Shown piece by piece: positions 17,687 to 27,345 of a stretch of 64,000 nucleotides of DNA; positions within the stretch are counted from its first letter, which is position 1, and every line of letters starts with the position of its first letter. Source of the stretch: JASLCR01 sp964619585. GTDB taxonomy: Bacteria; Patescibacteriota; Saccharimonadia; Saccharimonadales; Saccharimonadaceae. Both the position numbers and the translations under genes were made by a program. A model generated the notes under the pieces. The model was not told where the DNA came from, searched no databases, and worked only from the letters and a program-made list of their open reading frames with translations. Where the stretch lies: the NCBI GenBank assembly GCA_964619585.1, contig CAZUCO010000001.1, positions 248,001 to 312,000 on the forward strand. The letters run 5' to 3'.

Positions 17687-18243
17687 TACTTTTTCGCCCC
17701 CTCGACTGATTTCTTGATAAGTGCTGCATCAAACTTACTATCTGCAACGCTAGCCGTAGCGAGACTTGCCGCCTCTTTTACGAGCTTCAGGGTGTCTTTT
17801 TCAAGACTCTTTTTGGCATTCGCCACTTCCTTCTGGATGTCTTCATGCGCTTCAGCAACGATTCGCTCCGCCTTGGTCTTAGCAGATTTCTCTGCTTTTT
17901 CAACCATCTGTGTTGCCTCAGTCTTTGCCGTAGCAACGATGTCAGCCGCTTCTTTACGAGCCAGCTTTAGTGCGTCCTCAACAGCTGTCTCTGCCTCTTC
18001 AGCTTTCTTCTCAGCCTCCTGAGCAGCTTTTACACTGTCGTCGATCTTGGCTTGACGCTCGTCAATGATGCGCAGGAATACTGGGTAAACGAATTTACCA
18101 AGAATCCACACCAAAATCAGGAAGGCGACGCCCTGAAGCGCAAGCAGCGTAAAGTCGATACCAAGACCAGTCAAGATATCAGTCTTCTCTGTGTGCTCGC
18201 CAGAAGCGCTCGAGGCAAATTGTGTAAGAATATTCTCTCGCAT
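17686..18243 (-). CDS. atpF: ATP synthase b subunit
   Basis: 185 residues. One membrane helix (about 31-50, TLLALQGVAFLILVWILGKF) is followed by a long charged, Ala/Lys/Glu-rich coiled coil that forms the peripheral stalk. The pre-helix segment of about 28 residues is longer than usual. Confidence 0.93.
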   Translation of the reverse strand: MRENILTQFASSASGEHTEKTDILTGLGIDFTLLALQGVAFLILVWILGKFVYPVFLRIIDERQAKIDDSVKAAQEAEKKAEEAETAVEDALKLARKEAADIVATAKTEATQMVEKAEKSAKTKAERIVAEAHEDIQKEVANAKKSLEKDTLKLVKEAASLATASVADSKFDAALIKKSVEGAKK

Positions 18244-18251
18244 ACCTTTCC

Positions 18252-18461
18252 TTATGAACGAGCGATGAATGCTACGATGATACCGATGATCGCAAGCGCG
18301 TCAGCGAACACGATCGCAGTAATCATAAGTGTACGGATATCAGAAAGCTTCTCTGGGTTACGGCCAAGTGCGTTAAGCGCCGCAGCACCGATAAGACCGA
18401 TACCAAGTGCCGCACCAAGAGCTGGTAGGGCGTAAGCAAGACCAAATGCTAGTTGTTCCAT
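18252..18461 (-). CDS. atpE: ATP synthase c subunit
   Basis: 69 residues forming a helical hairpin with the polar loop GRNPEK (33-38). The ion-carrying carboxylate is Asp54 (FADALAI). The Gln and Glu-Ser ligands of sodium-binding c rings are absent, which points to a proton ring. It has its own extended -10 promoter and an AAGGAG ribosome binding site, so it can be made in excess over the other subunits. Confidence 0.95.
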   Translation of the reverse strand: MEQLAFGLAYALPALGAALGIGLIGAAALNALGRNPEKLSDIRTLMITAIVFADALAIIGIIVAFIARS

Positions 18462-18492
18462 ATTGTTGTTAACTCCTTATTTTATTACCTGT

Positions 18493-18501
18493 ATTATACC
18501 A
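18493..18501 (-). promoter_or_regulatory. Extended -10 promoter for atpE
   Basis: On the minus strand TGGTATAAT lies 32 bases before the atpE start. The TGN preceding TATAAT is an extended -10, and no good -35 is seen. It would give a short leader containing the AAGGAG site. Confidence 0.5.
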
Positions 18502-18519
18502 TTTCCTACTAGTAAAGCC

Positions 18520-18652
18520 GGAGGTATCCGCGTAGTCCATCGCCTCAGCACTCTTTACAGGGAGCTTCGCTCGCCTGTGGCGTTCGGCTGCCCTCTCTTG
18601 CTAGCGCAAATAGAGGTCACAGTCTTCATCGATAAACTACGCCGACACCTCC
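18520..18652 (-). repeat. Long inverted repeat between atpB and atpE
   Basis: The 23-base arm at 18520-18542 (GGAGGTATCCGCGTAGT...) matches the reverse complement of 18630-18652 at 19 of 23 positions. The right-hand arm contains the last codons and stop of atpB. The 87-base interior has no gene. A hairpin here could slow, terminate or process the mRNA between the two genes. Confidence 0.55.
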
Positions 18653-19452
18653 TCTCGTGTTTTACTATCAGCAGATGAATGGTCAGATGAATGATCGCCA
18701 TGCGTAGCGAGGGCCAGGGAAGTGAAGATCAAGGTAAGGACAAAGAAGACGTACGCCTGAATAAAGCCGATAAAGAGCTCAAACGCCATGAAGAAGGGTA
18801 AGACAACACTTGCGAAGTAGCTTGTGAGAACTGCGATAAGAAGTAGAAGTACTTCTCCAGCAAATGCGTTACCAAAAAGACGGAAGCTCAGTGCTACAAG
18901 TCGAGAAAACTCACCAACAAATTCGAGGATCCCCTCAAATGCCCCAATAGGATCTTTAATCGGGTTTTTGATATAGCGACCGATGTTGCCAAAGAAACCG
19001 TGCTTGCGAACCGCATACACCTGAGTAGCAACGATCGTAATGATTGCGAGTGCAAACGTAAAATTAAGATCAGCAGGTAGCGCTCGAAATAGTGGTGCAC
19101 CGTTGACGGTAATTGCGCCAACACCAGGAAGGATACTAAGCCAGTAGGTCACCAGGATTAAGAAGAACATCGTAATTGCAAGAGGGAAGATACGACGAGC
19201 GGTCTTCTTGTCGCCGATGATGTCTTCTGCCTGAGAGTAAAAGCCCTCGAACGCCCATTGCACCAAACCAACGAGAAAGTTACGCTTACCGCGCTTTAGC
19301 ATTGCGGCTACATAAAACAGCAGTGCAATTGTCACAACCAGCCCAATACTACCAAGTACAATAGCGTTCGTGATCGAAACCGGACCTATCTTGAATATTT
19401 CCTCGGCAGCAAGGCTGATATGTGGTTCTGTTGCAGCAAATGATGTAATCAT
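18637..19452 (-). CDS. atpB: ATP synthase a subunit
   Basis: 271 residues with about six membrane helices. The essential arginine is in LSFRLFGNAFAGEVLLLL (about 188-205). Its half-channels move protons to the c ring. A His/Asp/Ser-rich C-terminal tail (HGDHSSDHSSADSKTREEVSA split) is unusual. The ATG overlaps the AtpI-like gene by four bases. Confidence 0.95.
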   Translation of the reverse strand: MITSFAATEPHISLAAEEIFKIGPVSITNAIVLGSIGLVVTIALLFYVAAMLKRGKRNFLVGLVQWAFEGFYSQAEDIIGDKKTARRIFPLAITMFFLILVTYWLSILPGVGAITVNGAPLFRALPADLNFTFALAIITIVATQVYAVRKHGFFGNIGRYIKNPIKDPIGAFEGILEFVGEFSRLVALSFRLFGNAFAGEVLLLLIAVLTSYFASVVLPFFMAFELFIGFIQAYVFFVLTLIFTSLALATHGDHSSDHSSADSKTREEVSA

Positions 19453-19694
19453 ATTTTTTGTAATTGTTGTTTAATCAATATTCCAGCGATAACGCATCCA
19501 ATAATTATCCCGCCAATAAATAACCAAGGTGTCGATCCCAGCCACTCATCAAGGGAGTAGCCACCCACAATACCCGTTATCGTCGGCACAAACATTCGCC
19601 AAGTGGTGTCACCAAGGGTAGCGAGCAATAATAGCGCCGTCGATTGATTCGGCGGCGATACTTCCGTTCCACTCTTACGTGAAGGCACTGACAT
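19449..19694 (-). CDS. atpI: AtpI-like small membrane protein
   Basis: 81 residues with two hydrophobic helices. LGDTTWRMFVPTITGIVGGYSLDEWLGSTPWLFIGGIIIG matches the ATPase_gene1/AtpI pattern (split here for length), a protein that assists c-ring assembly or ion uptake. It is the first gene of the operon; TATAGT lies 12 bases before its ATG. Confidence 0.8.
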   Translation of the reverse strand: MSVPSRKSGTEVSPPNQSTALLLLATLGDTTWRMFVPTITGIVGGYSLDEWLGSTPWLFIGGIIIGCVIAGILIKQQLQKI

Positions 19695-19761
19695 AGTTAC
19701 ACGTCTACTATATCACATATTGCACATATTGTGATGAAGTGCAGCGGCTAAAGAATCGCGT

Positions 19762-22596
19762 CTAGTAAATATAGTGGATACCCGCGGATGACGTATAGTC
19801 CGGTGCTTGAGAGATCGGCACAGGTGTTGCATATGTACCACTTGTTGCACCGTTGCCAAGCTTTCCATTGGCTGGATCGCCCCAGCAGTAAATGCGGTTG
19901 TTATTCGCAAGGGCACAGTTGTGATCAGAGCCAGCTACAACACCGTAAAAAGATGTTACACCTGATGGAAGCGTAACTGCAGTCGGACTTGTAACAACTG
20001 CCGCTGTCGTGCTTCCATTGCCAAGAATACCGTTACTGTCGTTATAGCCCCAGCAATAGATGCGGTTGTTATTCGCAAGGGCGCACGCATGGCTCCCGCG
20101 GATTGTCACATCATAGAATGACGTTACGCCTGAAGGAAGTGTAACAGGTGTGGCAGGTGCACTCGTATCAGTAGTCGAACCGTTCCCGAGAATACCAGTT
20201 GAGGCAAAGCCCCAACAATATGCACGGTTGTTGTTCCCAATCGCACATGCGTTCGCGCCATTAGTATCAATCTTATAGAATGACGTTACGCCTGAAGGAA
20301 GTGTAACTGCTACAGGAGTTGATGCATTTGCGGTGGAGCCATTACCGTTTGCGCCAAAGCCACCCCCACCCCAACAATAGGCGCGATTATTTGATGCTAT
20401 TGCACAGGTATTATTATCGGAGGCAGTCAGCTGTTTTACTATACGATCAGCAGGCATAGCGCCTTGAGAGACAGCAACCGGAGTAAGGTAGTCTGTGTTT
20501 GTCGTCACACCGTTTCCGAGGCGACCATCAAGTGCATTACCCCAGCAATAGGCTTTACCATCAGAAGCGATAGCACAGGTTCTTGTCCAGCCGGCCTCAA
20601 CATCGAGAATAGTGGCACCGGCAGGGATGACGCCGCGCTGAATCGCAACAGGTGTGGCACGAGTAGTAGTCGTGTTATCTCCAAGCTGACCGTCACTGTT
20701 CAGTCCCCAACAGTACGCCCAACCGTCAGACGCAACCCCGCAAGTATGAGTACTATAAGATGAAATTTTACTAAATGTCACTCCATTTGGGATCGCTCCT
20801 TGAGCAACCCTTACAGGTGTTGCGAAATTACCGCTTCCCCCACCAGTACCCAACTCACGAGAAGCATAGCTATTGTATCCCCAACAATAAGGCCAACTAT
20901 CTTCTCCCAGAGAGCATGTGTGGTTGCTTCCAAGAGTAACCGAAGTATCTAGATCAGGATACGCAGATATATCATTTATACCTGTCGTCTTTACTGGTAC
21001 ATTACTGTCGGTTGTTGTGCCATCACCGAGACGACCGCTGACATTTGATCCCCAACAATATGTCAAGCTAGCTGTTGTTGTTGCACAAGTATGTGCATGA
21101 CCTGCAGAGATCCGCTGGACCTTTGCACCACCCGGTATAGAAACCTCTACTGGCGTAGAAGAGCTTGCATTGGTGCCGTTTCCAAGCTGGCCAGACGAAT
21201 TAAGGCCCCAACAGTAAGCTTTGCCATTAGAGGCAATAGCACAAGTATGATCACTTCCAGCCGTGACCTGCTGGACCATTCTGTCGGCTGGCATCGCACC
21301 TTGTGAGACGGCTACAGGGCTTAACGCATCGGCAGTTGCACCGTTTCCAAGTCGGCCATCGGTACCCTGTCCCCAACAATAAGCTTTGTTATCAGAGGCG
21401 ATAGCACAGCTAATATTTCCTCCTACTATGATCTGTCGCACCATAGCACCAGTTGGCATTGCACCTTGAGACACAGGGTAAGGAGTAGGGCGATCCGTAG
21501 CTACACCTCCACCCAACCTACCATTGGCACCCAAGCCCCAACAGTAAGCTTTATGATCTGAAGCAATAGCACAGGAGTGGTTATCCCGCGCAGCTATTTG
21601 ACGAATCGTGGCGCCTGCTGGAATTGAACCCTGTGAGACCGCTACAGGCGAAGGGGAATTGGTTGTCGTGCCGTTACCAAGACCATAGTAGCCATTATAG
21701 CCCCAACAGTAAGCTTTGTTATCAGAGGCGATAGCACAAGTAGCTTGCCATCCTGCAGAGATCTGGCGAATGGTTGCGCCCGCAGGCATTGCCCCTTGAA
21801 CGACAGCCGAAGGTGTTCCAGCCGTACCACCACTCGTTCCAATACCGAGCTGACCATAGCCGTTATTACCCCAACAGTAGGCCTTATTATCGAAAGCGAT
21901 GGCGCAATTATTTGAATACCCAGTTGCAAGTTCACGGATCGTTGCGCCCGCAGGCATTGCCCCTTGATCAATTGCAACAGGTTTTGTTGATGAGCCCGAT
22001 ACGGATAATGTGCCGAGCTGTCCCGAGGCGTCACTACCCCAACAGTAAGCTTTATTATCGGAAGCGATGGCACAGCTACCATCCACACCCGCAACAAGAG
22101 ACTGCCTCCATTGGAGGAATTTAATATCTTCTCCAACATACTTAACTGTCTGCTTAAAAGTCCGGCTCACGACATTTGGATTGCTTGTCCGAGTTATCTC
22201 GACGATCCCTGTAGAAGTAAAACGCACAAGCTTTCCATCAACCACAGGCTCCGATACCTCAAACGAGGTCCGGATATTACCGCTCTTTACGACGTAGCAG
22301 GCATTATTCGTACACGGTGATGTAAGCCCCGTACAGTCTCCGCCTGTCCGTAGCGGCTTTGCGCTCGTCCATACAGAGGTACTCTTAGTAACACAATCCG
22401 TAGCGAGGCGGATTCCAGACTCAGCCGCTTCACGCGCTAAACGATCATAATGAATGCCTGTCAAACTCTGGCTAATCGATACAACGCCTTGGAGCGTTGC
22501 AAGGAGTACGATAAGCATGACTACACTAGTAATCAAGACTGCTGGTAGTGCAAACCCACGCCTATCCAATGACTGAGGAGTAACCATAAACACCAT
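19762..22596 (-). CDS. Prepilin-like protein with 14 RCC1 blades
   Basis: 944 residues. The N-terminus (RRGFALPAVLITSVVMLIVLL, then a helix ending in REAAESGIRLA) matches PilX/PulK-type minor pilins. After about 170 residues come 14 RCC1 repeats marked by YCWG (KAYCWG..N..GQLG). Each blade also has a Cys about 9 residues before it (TCAIAS...YCWG), giving regular Cys pairs. RCC1 propellers have seven blades, so 14 suggests two domains. It likely sits on a pilus as an adhesin. Start taken at ATG 22596, ten bases after TATAGT; ATG 22587 is also possible. Confidence 0.8.
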   Translation of the reverse strand: MVFMVTPQSLDRRGFALPAVLITSVVMLIVLLATLQGVVSISQSLTGIHYDRLAREAAESGIRLATDCVTKSTSVWTSAKPLRTGGDCTGLTSPCTNNACYVVKSGNIRTSFEVSEPVVDGKLVRFTSTGIVEITRTSNPNVVSRTFKQTVKYVGEDIKFLQWRQSLVAGVDGSCAIASDNKAYCWGSDASGQLGTLSVSGSSTKPVAIDQGAMPAGATIRELATGYSNNCAIAFDNKAYCWGNNGYGQLGIGTSGGTAGTPSAVVQGAMPAGATIRQISAGWQATCAIASDNKAYCWGYNGYYGLGNGTTTNSPSPVAVSQGSIPAGATIRQIAARDNHSCAIASDHKAYCWGLGANGRLGGGVATDRPTPYPVSQGAMPTGAMVRQIIVGGNISCAIASDNKAYCWGQGTDGRLGNGATADALSPVAVSQGAMPADRMVQQVTAGSDHTCAIASNGKAYCWGLNSSGQLGNGTNASSSTPVEVSIPGGAKVQRISAGHAHTCATTTASLTYCWGSNVSGRLGDGTTTDSNVPVKTTGINDISAYPDLDTSVTLGSNHTCSLGEDSWPYCWGYNSYASRELGTGGGSGNFATPVRVAQGAIPNGVTFSKISSYSTHTCGVASDGWAYCWGLNSDGQLGDNTTTTRATPVAIQRGVIPAGATILDVEAGWTRTCAIASDGKAYCWGNALDGRLGNGVTTNTDYLTPVAVSQGAMPADRIVKQLTASDNNTCAIASNNRAYCWGGGGFGANGNGSTANASTPVAVTLPSGVTSFYKIDTNGANACAIGNNNRAYCWGFASTGILGNGSTTDTSAPATPVTLPSGVTSFYDVTIRGSHACALANNNRIYCWGYNDSNGILGNGSTTAAVVTSPTAVTLPSGVTSFYGVVAGSDHNCALANNNRIYCWGDPANGKLGNGATSGTYATPVPISQAPDYTSSAGIHYIY

Positions 22597-22698
22597 TTCA
22601 TTTAAGACTATACGCCAGCACTCAAAGGATAGCAACTAGTAAAATTATCCACACTTTCAGCGTTGCCTGCCACCAGTACAATTTACCATCTGAAAAGA

Positions 22699-24366
22699 TT
22701 AATAATTCAGGTAGATAGGCTTAAGTCTAGTTGTGTCAAATATTACAGGATAAGCACGATTCGTCGTTGTGCCGTCGCCAAGCTGGCCATAATTGTTACG
22801 ACCCCAGCAGTACGCTGCACCTGTGCTGATTGCAGCACAGGTATTAAAATCGTTGGCACCAACGTCTACCACCGTAGCAGACGCGGGCAGGGCGCTTGGA
22901 GAAGTGGTCAGAACGGCAACAGGGGATAGGCGGTTAACCGCACTGTTATCACCAAGTTGTCCAGGCCCATCAGCATTTCGTCCCCAACAATGCAACTTAC
23001 CTGCAACAACCCCACAATTGTGATAGTCGCCTACGTCAAGTGCCGTGACTGTATTTGCTCCCATTGATCCCGAGATAGCTCCACCGTGCTGAGAGCGATT
23101 TGTCGTATCACCATAGCCAAGTTGTCCATAAGCGTTGAAGCCCCAGCAATATACCCGAGCGGATGCGAGTACACATGTGTGATGGCTACCAACCCCGACC
23201 TTTGATACATTTGAAGCGATCGCACTTTTTGGCACTGCAGTATAGGCATAGGTCGAACCAACGCCAAGCTGTCCAGATGCATTTCGTCCCCAGCATGAAA
23301 CAGCTCCCGTAGTCGTAACCGCACAAGTGTGATAGTCCTGAGTGTCGACCTGAGTCACAATGGTAGATGCGAGTGCCGAACCCGAACCCGTATACACTGC
23401 AACCGGTAAGGACCTATCGGTGATCGAGTTATCACCAAGTTGCCCATCTGGGTTCCATCCCCAGCAGTAGGCACGACGAGTAGTGTCATTTGCAGACGTG
23501 CTGTTTTGCGCAATGACACAAACATTATTTGCTCCGACAGACAGCTGCGTAACATATTTTCCAGACAGTGCTCCTCCTGTCACCACAAGTGGTATAGAAG
23601 AGTCAGTAGTGTTGCCTTGACCAAGCTGCCCATAGGTGTTGTCACCCCAGCAGTACACTTTATATGCAGCCAGCGCGCAAGTGTAGAGATTGCCAGTCCC
23701 TATGGAAGTGACGGTACCTGGTCGCAGTCCCGTAGAGGGCGCATAGACTATCTCTGCCGGTGTCGTAGTTGATGTAGAGGAGGTCGTATTTGTACCCAGC
23801 TGGCCATAAGTATTGTCACCCCAGCAGTACACTCTACCGCTAGCCTGAGCACAAGTGTGGTAATCATTACCCGACACTTGCTGAAATCTTGGGCTAACGA
23901 CAACCTGGCTCGCGGTCTCGTATTTAATTCTTTTCCATTCCACAGCTTGATTCGAGGCTCTACGGAGAGACACATAACCTGTAGCCTTTATGCTCCACAT
24001 ACCCACAGAATTGACAGTCGGTACTTGGGTCACTACAAATGACGTTTTGAGCTGTGGAGTATTAAGAATATATGGTTTCGACGTTTCCGCCTGACTGCCA
24101 GAGCAAGATGAGCCAGGGCGGAGGGGCGCACTTGTCGTCCATTGTGGTGTGCCCGTCGCTCGTAAGCAATCTACCGCATAGATAAGCCCCGACTCAGCCG
24201 CCTCTCGCGCCAGACGATCGTGGTGAATGGCGCTTAAGCTCTGGCTAATAGACGTCACACTCTGTAGCGCGGCGAGGAGTACAATAAGCATCACCACGCT
24301 CGTAATAATTACCGCAGGAAGAGCAAAGGCTTTTTGTAATAGCGATCGGCGAAAGCTCACAAGCAT
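22699..24366 (-). CDS. Prepilin-like protein with 7 RCC1 blades
   Basis: 555 residues, paralog of the neighbouring gene. N-terminus LQKAFALPAVIITSVVMLIVLL and the REAAESGLIYA helix end are nearly the same. Seven YCWG/SCWG/HCWG blades follow, exactly one RCC1 propeller. Two Cys per blade again. TAGAAT ends nine bases before the ATG with no ribosome binding site. Genes in tandem, but each with its own apparent promoter. Confidence 0.8.
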   Translation of the reverse strand: MLVSFRRSLLQKAFALPAVIITSVVMLIVLLAALQSVTSISQSLSAIHHDRLAREAAESGLIYAVDCLRATGTPQWTTSAPLRPGSSCSGSQAETSKPYILNTPQLKTSFVVTQVPTVNSVGMWSIKATGYVSLRRASNQAVEWKRIKYETASQVVVSPRFQQVSGNDYHTCAQASGRVYCWGDNTYGQLGTNTTSSTSTTTPAEIVYAPSTGLRPGTVTSIGTGNLYTCALAAYKVYCWGDNTYGQLGQGNTTDSSIPLVVTGGALSGKYVTQLSVGANNVCVIAQNSTSANDTTRRAYCWGWNPDGQLGDNSITDRSLPVAVYTGSGSALASTIVTQVDTQDYHTCAVTTTGAVSCWGRNASGQLGVGSTYAYTAVPKSAIASNVSKVGVGSHHTCVLASARVYCWGFNAYGQLGYGDTTNRSQHGGAISGSMGANTVTALDVGDYHNCGVVAGKLHCWGRNADGPGQLGDNSAVNRLSPVAVLTTSPSALPASATVVDVGANDFNTCAAISTGAAYCWGRNNYGQLGDGTTTNRAYPVIFDTTRLKPIYLNY

Positions 24367-24474
24367 TAGTTCTTTATTCTAACATAAATTCGATTCCGCG
24401 GCCCGCCCTTCACTTGACTTACCGAACTTGATTAGTATAAAATGTATAGTAACAGTAAAAGAGGGAACAACTAA

Positions 24475-24753
24475 ATGAGCGATTCATCCACACCGACAGT
24501 AACTATCTACAGCACCACATGGTGTGCCTTTTGTGCCACCGAAAAGCAGTGGATGGACAAGCTTGGCGTCAAATACATATCAAAGAACATTGAGGAAGAT
24601 GAAGCCGCCAAAGATGAGCTCCTTGCCAAGATTGATGGCAATTTCCAAGGAGTACCGGTGACCGACATCAACGGTGAAATCGTTCTTGGTTTTAACCGTC
24701 CAGTTCTCCAGACAGCCCTTGAGAAGAATAACCTGGTCCCAGCAGCCCAGTAG
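24475..24753 (+). CDS. Glutaredoxin-like protein
   Basis: 92 residues. Thioredoxin fold with active site TWCAFC (Cys17, Cys20), GVPVTDINGE (the cis-Pro loop) and a C-terminal helix. It reduces disulfides or mixed disulfides in the cytoplasm (mycoredoxin or NrdH-like). AGAGGG ribosome binding site eight to nine bases before the ATG; a terminator follows. Confidence 0.85.
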   Translation: MSDSSTPTVTIYSTTWCAFCATEKQWMDKLGVKYISKNIEEDEAAKDELLAKIDGNFQGVPVTDINGEIVLGFNRPVLQTALEKNNLVPAAQ

Positions 24754-24769
24754 ACGCATTGCTGTCTAG

Positions 24770-24803
24770 ATACACCGTCACCAACAAGGCGGTGTATTTT
24801 TTA
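24770..24803 (+). terminator. Rho-independent terminator after the glutaredoxin gene
   Basis: ATACACCG (24770-24777) pairs with CGGTGTAT (24790-24797) and runs into TTTTTT. Confidence 0.85.
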
Positions 24804-24817
24804 TAATAGTCAGCCAA

Positions 24818-26452
24818 CTAAACGCCAACTTGAATTACGTGGCCACCAATAGCTTGACGAAAATAGCCATCGTGGCTCACGTACAGTATCGCACCGGTAT
24901 ATTTTTCAAGAGCAACCTCAAGCTCTTCGATTGAAGGTAGGTCCAAGTGATTTGTTGGCTCATCAAGGATCAGAAGCTGGGGATCATTTGCCAACATATC
25001 GATGATTTGTAGTCGGGCTTTTTGACCACCAGATAATTTGCCGACTGGTATTTGTCCGTCGCCTTCAGTGAAGAGATAATCGTTCATCAGCTGCCGGATC
25101 TTAGTCTCGCCAATTGCCAGGCTGCGATCAAGATAGACACGCTCGATAGCATCATGAAGGTTCAACTTGAAGTACGTAGGGCTTACTTCCTGTTCATACA
25201 CGCCAATACGTACGACGGGGTCAAGTGTGATCTCACCATCAAAGATCTTCATCTCATCACTGCCAAGCAGCTTTTTGATTAGCGTCGATTTACCCGCGCC
25301 GTTGCGACCACGCAACTCAAGCGCTTCACCTTCACGAAGATCAATATTGATACCGTCAAACAGCGGTCCATCATAGCCTAGGCTAAGATCGCGTGCGCTT
25401 ACGAGGACATGTTTCGAACGTGACTCGTCATTCTTGAGATTCATACGGATATTCTTCGCCTTGAATTTATCATACTGATTCGCAACTTTGTAATTAAGGT
25501 TTTGCACCGATTCTTTATCGATCCAAAACGTCGGTTTTTCCTTTGCCTGCAGCTCAGCGAGTTCTTTACGCGACTGCTCCTCCAGACGCTTAAACTTCTG
25601 GATTGTGCCTGGGTTACGTGATTTTTCCTTCAGTCGCTGGTAGTCAATCACTTTTTGTTTGAGATTGACGATCCGTTTCTCAATCATCTCAAACTCATTC
25701 ATCGCCGTGCCGGTTGAGTGGGCGTTCTGTTTGAGATATGCATCGTAATTTCCTTTAAAACTCTGTGAGCCACCGTCTTTCAGCTCGACAATTCTATCCA
25801 CTTGCTGCAAAACATCACGGTCGTGCGTGATTACGAGCATTGCCTCACGAGCAGATTTCATCCACTCGATAAACTGCTGTTTTGCCACGTAGTCCATGTG
25901 GTTAGTTGGCTCGTCGATCAGTGCGAGGTGCGCATCAGAGTGCATCACTTTGACTACCTCAACCAAGCGCTTTTGTCCTCCTGACAGGGAAGCGAATCGA
26001 CGATGCGCCACATCAGGTAGCTGAAACGTTGTGAGTTCTCGCTCTACCTTTTCTTCGATCTGATAAAAACCTTTTTGCTCAAATCGATCGAGTGCCTCAG
26101 TATACTCGTTGATCTTTTGCATGTCGTCGCCCATTGTCTCGGGATAAGTTTCGATAATGTGCGAAAGCTTTGGATATTCTGGCAGTCCGGCCAGGATATA
26201 TTGCAGCACCGTCTGGTCATCGGTGCTATCATGCTCCTGAGCGGTCGCTACAACACTTGTTCCTTTTTTATAAACAACCTCTCCTGTATAGTCAGCATCC
26301 TCGCCGATCAACATACCAAAAAGTGTGCTCTTGCCAACGCCATTACGACCAATCACGCCGACTTTTTCACCATCATCAACGCTAAATTTCACATTGGTCA
26401 TCAGGACCTTGGGGCCAAATGATTTTTCAGTGATGGAAATATCCGCAATCAT
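24818..26452 (-). CDS. ABC-F family ATPase
   Basis: 544 residues with two ABC domains and no membrane segments. Walker A GRNGVGKST (about 35) and GRNGAGKST (about 385), signatures LSGGQKR and LSGGQKA, Walker B ALIDEPTNHMD and LILDEPTNHLD, joined by a charged linker (about 240-320). The family acts on ribosomes (translation factor or antibiotic resistance). TACAAT ends eight bases before the ATG. Confidence 0.92.
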   Translation of the reverse strand: MIADISITEKSFGPKVLMTNVKFSVDDGEKVGVIGRNGVGKSTLFGMLIGEDADYTGEVVYKKGTSVVATAQEHDSTDDQTVLQYILAGLPEYPKLSHIIETYPETMGDDMQKINEYTEALDRFEQKGFYQIEEKVERELTTFQLPDVAHRRFASLSGGQKRLVEVVKVMHSDAHLALIDEPTNHMDYVAKQQFIEWMKSAREAMLVITHDRDVLQQVDRIVELKDGGSQSFKGNYDAYLKQNAHSTGTAMNEFEMIEKRIVNLKQKVIDYQRLKEKSRNPGTIQKFKRLEEQSRKELAELQAKEKPTFWIDKESVQNLNYKVANQYDKFKAKNIRMNLKNDESRSKHVLVSARDLSLGYDGPLFDGINIDLREGEALELRGRNGAGKSTLIKKLLGSDEMKIFDGEITLDPVVRIGVYEQEVSPTYFKLNLHDAIERVYLDRSLAIGETKIRQLMNDYLFTEGDGQIPVGKLSGGQKARLQIIDMLANDPQLLILDEPTNHLDLPSIEELEVALEKYTGAILYVSHDGYFRQAIGGHVIQVGV

Positions 26453-26508
26453 AAGTATCTATTGTAACAGAGGTGAGATAGAAAAGGTACCATGCTATAA
26501 TGCCAAGG

Positions 26509-27345
26509 ATGAGCAAGACAACTACTCCCTCGGGGATACACTACTGGACCTACCATGATACTGACCAGCCAACTATTGTAATGGTACATGGCTTCACAGG
26601 CAGCCATGAAGGATTTCAGTATATTATCCCTAAACTCTCAAACTTCCACATCATTGTTCCCGATCTACCTGGATTCGGCAAAAGCCCGCTGTGGCAACGA
26701 GAAGAGGGAAGTTGGTCAATCGATGAGCTTGCACGTCGTACAAACGAATTTGTTGCTGAGCTCAATCTTGCATCCCCGCCATTCCTCCTTGCTCACAGTA
26801 TGGGTGGCCTTGTAGCTGCAAGTATGTTGAGCCAAAATCCAGAACTATTTCACAAAAAAGCCATCCTCATGAGTCCTGTGGCTTCAAAAGTTGGTGTACT
26901 CGATAGTCGCAAATTTGGCGCGCTGCTTGGGGCTGCTCAATACAAACTCGGCGCAAAGGTCCCTAAGCTTGTTACGAGCAAGACCGTCTCCAAAGTCGCC
27001 ACGCAACTGATTAAAACAACTCGTAACCGTCAGCTTAGTCGCACTATTCGCAATCATCACATCACAAACCTTTCATTCATCTCAAGTATTGATTTCTACT
27101 ATCAACTCCACAAGGATATCAACAAAAAAGGCGCACTCGATTATGCACACAAACTACAAGATTTTGAAATACTTATTATCACCGGAGATAGGGATAACGT
27201 CACGCCACTGAGAACAGAGAAACATCTCGCACATGCAATCAATGCAAAACTAGAGGTTGTTCCGAGTGTTGGCCACCTTATTCACTATGAAAAGCCTAGA
27301 GAAGCCGCTGCGGCAATTCGGGCGTTTTTGTACCAGCAAGGCTAG
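26509..27345 (+). CDS. Alpha/beta-hydrolase
   Basis: 278 residues. VMVHGFTGSHEGF forms the oxyanion region, AHSMGG (about 96-101) the nucleophile elbow, and ITGDRDNVTP and VGHLIHYE carry the expected Asp and His. Substrate unknown (esterase or lipase-like). Start at ATG 26509 rather than 26500, because TATAAT (26496-26501) ends seven bases before it and would overlap the earlier ATG. The end overlaps the convergent glycosyltransferase by 50 bases. Confidence 0.85.
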   Translation: MSKTTTPSGIHYWTYHDTDQPTIVMVHGFTGSHEGFQYIIPKLSNFHIIVPDLPGFGKSPLWQREEGSWSIDELARRTNEFVAELNLASPPFLLAHSMGGLVAASMLSQNPELFHKKAILMSPVASKVGVLDSRKFGALLGAAQYKLGAKVPKLVTSKTVSKVATQLIKTTRNRQLSRTIRNHHITNLSFISSIDFYYQLHKDINKKGALDYAHKLQDFEILIITGDRDNVTPLRTEKHLAHAINAKLEVVPSVGHLIHYEKPREAAAAIRAFLYQQG

